Positions 58,363 to 64,000 of a DNA stretch of 64,000 nucleotides are shown here, piece after piece. Origin of the DNA: Armillaria gallica (taxonomy: Eukaryota > Basidiomycota > Agaricomycetes > Agaricales > Physalacriaceae); the NCBI GenBank assembly GCA_037576215.1, contig JBANDB010000006.1:1426001-1490000 (forward strand), given 5' to 3'. Every line of letters begins with the position of its first letter. Position 1 is the first letter of the stretch. The position numbers and the translations under genes are program-made. The notes under the pieces were generated by a model, which ran no database searches, was not told the origin of the DNA, and saw nothing but the letters and a program-made list of their open reading frames with translations.

Positions 58363-60822
58363 TTACATGTCAGAGGAATCATGCACTGACGGAGGTTCGG
58401 GTTCACAGCTGTCTGTTAGTCCGTACAGGCCGTTAGCCTCAATTTCTCGTGAAACAGCACGTAGTGCATCTTTGGCCGTTCGGGCTTGAGATTGAGTGAC
58501 CTTTTGCTCATAAAATTGTGTGATGGTGACAATTTTCATCAACAGATCGGTTGGTTGTTGGACTAGAGAGTGTCGTCGGGCTTTGGATTCGGGACCAGCA
58601 AGCCGTTTCAGTAATACAGCTTGACTTTGCAGGTCAGAGGCAGCGCGAACGAGCTCGTACTAATCATCTGGGATTAGTTTGCGACCTAAATGGCTATAAG
58701 GCAACGTACGACAAAATCATGTAAGGCCTGAGGTGTAGGCAAAAAAGTCTCGCACTTGGAAAGACAAAGGCTGAGAAGAAAGATAGTCTGCAAAGAGCGT
58801 GAAGAAATTCCATAGAAATCAATTATTTGTCCCACCTCTCGTATTAGCTGTTCCACGCCGCCTGTGGTGACTAAATTGTCCAATTTGGCAGCCAGAAAGT
58901 GTAAGAGTCCCAGTATAGCAGACCAAAGCTCTTTCCATTCGTATTCTGTTGTTCTTTGAGGACAATATTGAGAGTATAACGCTGCAATACTTGCCTAGAC
59001 GTAAACGAGCCTTCTGCAGATAGAAGACGACTCTATGGCAAACCCAGATACATCGCCTGGATATTACGGTCTAAAATGAGCCCCAAGTGCGCGAGGGTTC
59101 GAAAAGTATCATACGTATATAGGTGCACTTCTAATCGCATGTGAAGATTGTGCCGCAGCCATAGAACACAGCAGTCAAGTAAAGCACACAACGATGGACG
59201 TCCCGAACGTGGTATAGGCAGCATGGGTAGCCTCTAGAAAGCCGGAATTATGGGAAACGTGTAAGAAACAAAGGCTGTGAACCGACCTGTCGACACAAGC
59301 GTATTGGCTTATTATTTGGCTTCGAGAGCGCTACCAAGACGGCGTCGGTTTCTACGAGTGCTAGAAGACAGTTGATACACAGATTCGCGTAAGCTACGGA
59401 GCGTGGTTGTGAGGTTGATGTGGCGTGCGTCAATAAATAAGACGACAGAGTTAGCAAAGTTGATGACGTAGAGGGCATTGCGCGATCAGGCTCGTTAGAG
59501 CTTAAAAACACCGAGGAGAACAGCACGTTCCCTCGAAGAAACTCGTACAGCGGTAATAGAATAACTGTCGCTTCGATCGGCCTGTTACCTAGTTTCAGAT
59601 TGGCGACGTAGAGAGAAGAACATGTCACGTACTGGTTTTTGAACAGTTCACGAGGGGGATCCACTGGTGTGGTCGACAGGGCGCGATCGGGTCGTAATGA
59701 TGCTATGAGAGTGCCGAAGGTCGATGCTAGAGCCGGAGAAACATCATCATTAGAGATTTCTTGATATCGGCTAGAAAGTTCTCAGTTCCAGAATCAGGTA
59801 GGTTGTGATGCAAGACGCGTACTTTATTGAAGCAACAAGCGCAAAGTTAGCTGCCCAACAGACTTTCTTCATTAGATCTGTGTCTTTAGTCTCTTTGATT
59901 TGAGACAGGTACGGATTAAGCCTCGCAGCATCCGACTTGTGAAAATCTGCCAAAAGAGCTAAGAACAGGACTGCTTCAAAGGTGTACTGCTCGGTATCAG
60001 ATCCTTTGATAAACTGCGAAGAATTACAGAAAGAATGAGTAAAGACCATCAGTTCGCTTATGTAGGCGAGCTACGAACAGCAACAATAGACGGAAATAAA
60101 TTCCGACGAAGGAAATAGGCGCCCGGACTAAGCTGAGAAATACCGCACATGAAAGTTAGACCCAGCTGAAGAATTTGGTGACGAATTGCGGCTTGGATTT
60201 TCAGTAGTTGGCCCCGTGATGCAATAAGTACCACCGGTAGGTAGACTCACCAGATCGGCTGGCATTGGCCAAAGAATCATCGATGATCGCTACCAGATCC
60301 TAGCCAAATGTTAGTGCCCAATAATTAGAGCAGAAGACCCAGCCCACACCATGAAAAAGGCATCACTATTCCCAACTCCCCCTGCAAACACTTCCATGAC
60401 TTCCCAGCCACTGAATCCCTTGGCCAGCAAGCATTTTGTGAAGACACACAGCGTCTCTAATGCATGGCTAGTCTTGACGTCGTCCGAAGATGCACCGTTT
60501 TGAATATGATGTAAATATGATGAGAAAAGATCGTTAAGAGACCTCTACTGGATGCAAACGGGCGTTAGTCAAGGTCAGAGAGAAGCCGGTGATGGACCGA
60601 CTGCACAACCTTCAAAGGCCCCAAACACACATCCTTCGGTATTGCATGCAGCTCGGGCTCAAGATAATCACGGTTGACGTCGAGTACCAAGAGACTTGAT
60701 GTGAATCGACGAGAGTCCTCGTTAGGGCTGATAGTTGCAGCAGGTACGCCCTGAAGAAGCTGAGAGTAAATTGATACGAATTTCGAGTGTGCGATCGAGC
60801 TATTTCGTTGACGAGTGTTCAT
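58363..60822 (-). CDS. ARMH3/DUF1741-like armadillo-type protein
   Basis: ATG at 60822 (MNTRQRNSSIAHSKFVSIYS) followed by QLLQGVPAAT, SSLLVLDVNRDYLEPELHAI and PLKVVQSVHHRLLSDLD. Many short exons of alpha-helical sequence follow: YTFEAVLFLALLADFHKSDA, ATVILLPLYEFLRGNVLFSS, RSVAYANLCINCLLALVETD, HLYTYDTFRTLAHLGLILDR and VEQLIREVGQIIDFYGISS. The end is a coiled segment (FYEQKVTQSQARTAKDALRA) to the stop at 58363. Arrangement and several segments resemble ARMH3 (C10orf76), a Golgi-associated armadillo protein that supports PI4KB/GBF1 function. This is my best match but not a secure one. About 650-700 residues, ten or more exons, with boundaries only partly resolved. Confidence 0.6.
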
Positions 60823-60965
60823 AACGAAAGTTGCAACACCGTAACTCTTCCTACGAGTCTACAAGAGCGATGGTGACGGTGGTGAACAATGAATGTTAGC
60901 ATTGATTAAGTTTTAAGTCATGTAATCAGCTACGCGTACATCCGACTAATCCCCGGTGTTCCCGT

Positions 60966-63029
60966 TCATTGTGCGCCAGGCTCTGTATCTACTGTAGCCA
61001 TTTCTATTATCCATCCCATAAGGTTTTCATCTCGTATCCGCACGCCCTCCATCAGCTGCCGAACATTGATGAAAGCTCTCCTGCCCCGCCGTTCTCCCTC
61101 TTTCTCGCGGTCTTTTGAAGCTCTATTGGCGATAACCACGTCCTCAATATCCTCGACGACCTCTTCAACGATTCCCGGGAATCCAAAATGATCCTCGTCT
61201 ATGCGAGGGGCTTCATCGGCCGACGCAAAAGACGTTCTGAAGAGGATGCGAATGCACAGTAAAGCGGTAAGAGAACTGGAAGGAGGGTCCACAAGTGGTC
61301 TCCGATAGTTGATCGTCGTGCTACGAGGTGGAGGAGGCGTTCGCGTGATTGGGTTGCCAGCTGGATAAGTGGGAGACGTGGTGCCTGCAGACAGGGTTAT
61401 TGTATCACTCTGGGACGGATGCCGCTCCGGAGTATATTTCCGAGAAAGGTGAGTGAGGACGTGGGACCGAAGAGAGGCTTTCGGGACCGGAGGATTGGGA
61501 CATGAAGACCACAAACACGGATACTCAGGACCCTCTGCAGTCTTTAAATGATCAAGGAGGTGCTCATAAAGATCATTCAAAGAGCTAAAAGGCGGCGTTG
61601 CGCATTGCCCACGATCCCACTGACATTTTAGCTTTTCCGCGACCAAAGTGTCTTTGCGCCTGTCAACGCCTCGGACAATGAACCTTTGGACTGGATCTTG
61701 CAGGACCATAGCCTGCGCTTCTGGAAAGACAAGATTCACGTTCTTGATGACATCGGAGGCCACAAGGAGTGGATACTTGTCTTGATGAGGGGCGAAAACA
61801 TCTTTGTACAGATTCCAAAAATCGACTTGTGTTAGTTCACCGTCGGGTTTTCCAATGAACATCGTCTTCATCCTAGTAGTGACATCAGAACTAGAAGACC
61901 TCAAATGAGATGGGCACGAACCATTCATAACATCTCTCGGGTTCCGGGAGGGGGAGTAGTTGCTCAAGTTCTTCTTGTGAAAGGTCGTGATCCTGGGTAG
62001 TCACGGATGCCTGAGAAGGGACAGTTCGAACTGCTCCGGTGATATCCATAGTAACAGTCTCTTCGACCTGTTCCTGAATGAGAAGGTTGATGAGGATGCG
62101 AAGAATGCTGGGCATATCTGGGTGGAGCAAGAATACTTTCGCCATCGCATAGTGTGAGAGATGAGCGTAGAGATAGTTTAGGCAGGTCTCCACCAGTGGT
62201 TTGTCCACAAAAAGGGGCAAGAATCTGAGCGAAGCCACCAAAGCTGGTGAATCAGGAGATAGAAGTGTAGCGGTATGCGGATTCTCTATGAGCTGACTCA
62301 ACGCCGTTAAAGCTGCAATGATGGATGGCCGATTGGATGAGGTCGACGCTATTGTTCCAAGAGGAGACAAAACTGCCTTGGTTATAGAAACGACCGATGC
62401 TGGGGCGGTGTAATGGGCTGCAATTGAGTGGAGAAAATCGGTTGCATGAAGGAGGAACTCCGTATTGTCATCAGCCTGAAGATCCAGATTGTTTAACGCG
62501 CTGTATATGAGCGGCAGAGAATGAGAATGATGAACGAGCTCTTGGCAATCCTGCTCATGCAAAGCGCAATTTCGAAGGACGAACAGGGATTCGATGGCAT
62601 GCCTTCGCTTTGCTTCCATGTCGCGCGGAACGGCGAATATGGTGTTGTTGCTGTTAAAAAGCCTGTGGCCCTCTAAAACGTACCATTCCGGCCAGATGAA
62701 CAGTCCGTCAATGATCCCAGGAATCACTTTCAACTGAAATTGTTCGTTATGACACAGACGGCAAAGTCGATCCAGCGCCCAGCCTACTTCCCCTTCGATG
62801 CCGGACTGGAGAGAGAGAGCCATTCGATTGTTGGGTACCTGCTCTGTATACCATCCTAACGCGACTATCAACAGAACGGCCAGTCCAAGTGAAAGAGACG
62901 CGTACGTTCGTAATCATCGGTTACAATGGGAGCTCGCTGCATAGGGCTTTGAACAGTTGCATATGGTGGTCGATAAAACGAAGAAGCGACTGGTGTAGAT
63001 CGGCTCGTGCCTGCGTATGATGCCGACAT
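60966..63029 (-). CDS. RSC9-like chromatin-remodelling complex subunit
   Basis: ATG at 63029 (MSASYAGTSRSTPVASSF). Exon 2 (61967-62870) is an armadillo-like helical domain: ALDRLCRLCHNEQFQLKVIP, ATDFLHSIAAHYTAPASVVS and TCLNYLYAHLSHYAMAKVFL. Exon 3 begins after CYEW and gives MKTMFIGKPDGELTQVDFWN, LYKDVF, then FPEAQAMVLQDPVQRFIVRG, the RFX-like DNA-binding block found in RSC9/ARID2-type SWI/SNF subunits. A C2H2 finger follows (CQWDRGQCATPPFSSLNDLY with H..H in EHLLDH). The C-terminus is Pro/Ser-rich, then acidic (FPGIVEEVVEDIEDVV). About 650 residues in three exons, no break. Family assignment is from the domain order. Confidence 0.85.
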
Positions 63030-63307
63030 CAGAAAATGAGAGAAGATTCAGGAAGCGGCAGAAGGCGAAAGGCAAGGAAGCTCAGACGGCAGTTGCCGGG
63101 TGTAACGCTTCGCGTTCGTCACAACCAACACGTGACTGAATCATGATTTCAAATCCCCTGTTTTACTATTTAACGCGACCAAGTTGATCGCGCGACACAC
63201 CAAAATGAATTGCCCGAATTGCTCCTCGCCGTCCGTAATTCGCAGATGAGCAGACAATAATTCAAAAGAGTAGAAATTAGGTGACATTTAGAAATACAGA
63301 AGAACTC

Positions 63308-64000
63308 TCAGCCCGAAGAGTGTGCTGTCAACCACTGTCGCGCTGCACCTTCATCTTCTGGATATGAGTGCAATACTTCAGGGCTGGGGACTAGCTTGAC
63401 CCGATTGCCTGATATAGCGACAACGTCAGAGAAGTAAATGGGAAAATTGTGGGTGCTAGAGATGATTTCTGTGACCATCCCAGTCGTCGCAATTCTGGGC
63501 TCAACGTTGTCTTCTGAAACATCTATGCCAGATCCAATCAGCTGAACGGACAATATAGATCCATTAGTGCCTTACATCTCTCTAGGCCATCCTGTGAGAA
63601 GCACAAATAAAATGGTTGATTCCTCCCTCGTGGAAGGCTATCAATATTCATCTCTTTAATCCAGTTTTCATCCTTTTTGCAGGTATTCTTCAAAAACAGT
63701 GAATATTGTCAGTTGTCAATTAGAGTGCCAATCGGATAAACTTACATCCCACCCATGTATACAACAAACATATTTTCGCGTACGGTGACGAAACACCATC
63801 CCAACAAAATAAGACACGCTAGCGTTTTCTGGAGAAGAGCGAAGCTTGACAGTGGACATAGCCCTGTGACGTTCGATGGTGGTCCGGCATTTGTCTTCTA
63901 GCGTTTCTCGAGCACCGCTTCTCTCTGGAAACAATGGTACCAGTGTCTTCGGTATTACTGTGACGCAATCCAGTAGACCAACATACAAGGTCACCCTTAC
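63308..64000 (-). CDS. FBXO21-like protein, C-terminal YccV domain (5' end beyond window)
   Basis: Only the 3' exons are in the window. Exon 63730s-64000 gives LVPLFPERSGARETLEDKCR, then SYFVGMVFRHRTRKYVCCIH GWD, the start of a YccV (hemimethylated-DNA-binding-like) domain. The next exon gives NWIKEMNIDSLPRGRNQPFY and LCFSQDGLERY, and the last VSEDNVEPRIATTGMV to the stop at 63308. A tail of about 50 residues ends ARQWLTAHSSG. This YccV layout is found at the C-terminus of FBXO21-type F-box proteins, which are SCF ubiquitin-ligase adaptors. The F-box itself would lie to the right of the window. The intron acceptor before VSEDNVEP is taken as GGCATAG. Confidence 0.8.

Overview
The window is from the nuclear genome of a mushroom-forming basidiomycete (Agaricomycete). 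Genes are dense and rich in short GT-AG introns of about 45-60 nt. It carries a mating-type A (matA, homeodomain) locus with the gene company known from Agaricomycetes: beta-flanking gene, HD1/HD2 pairs, mitochondrial intermediate peptidase (MIP), glycogenin, a YPL109-type ABC1 kinase, RPB2, SEC61 gamma and glycine dehydrogenase. No rRNA, tRNA, CRISPR array or transposon was recognised.

Left flank (1-16.4 kb): RPB2 (minus, 3' end cut by the window edge), a fructosamine/ketosamine-3-kinase, a small LEA-like Ala/Gln-rich protein, a glycogenin with a long Pro-rich tail, an ABC1/ADCK2-type atypical kinase, an F-box protein, and the beta-flanking gene, the usual matA border.

matA core (17.0-24.8 kb): two divergent HD1/HD2 pairs. 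Pair 1 is HD1-1 (minus) with HD2-1 (plus); pair 2 is HD1-2 (minus) with HD2-2 (plus). A GDSL esterase gene lies between them. The two HD promoters are only about 150 and 180 bp long and share a 10-bp motif at nearly the same distance from the HD1 start codon.

Accessory block (25.4-38.1 kb): MIP is normally next to the HD genes, but here about 13 kb with six genes separates them. They are a Pal1-like Pro/Gln-rich protein, a second GDSL esterase, trans-3-hydroxy-L-proline dehydratase, deoxyribose-phosphate aldolase, a caspase-like peptidase and a short-chain dehydrogenase.

Right flank (38.2-64 kb): MIP, a DDT/WHIM-type chromatin protein, a FAM32A homologue, a TMEM115 homologue, COG1, a seven-helix GPCR-like membrane protein, SEC61 gamma, a mitochondrial PPR protein, glycine decarboxylase P-protein, an ARMH3/DUF1741-like protein, an RSC9-like chromatin-remodelling subunit, and the C-terminal part of an FBXO21-like protein with a YccV domain running off the right edge.

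About twenty single-base frame breaks, mostly in short homopolymers, interrupt otherwise well conserved genes, including three of the four HD genes. RPB2, MIP, the hydroxyproline dehydratase, HD1-2 and the second GDSL gene are intact. The pattern looks more like sequencing indels than decay, but decay is not excluded for individual genes. Exon borders were read by eye from splice sites and family conservation.
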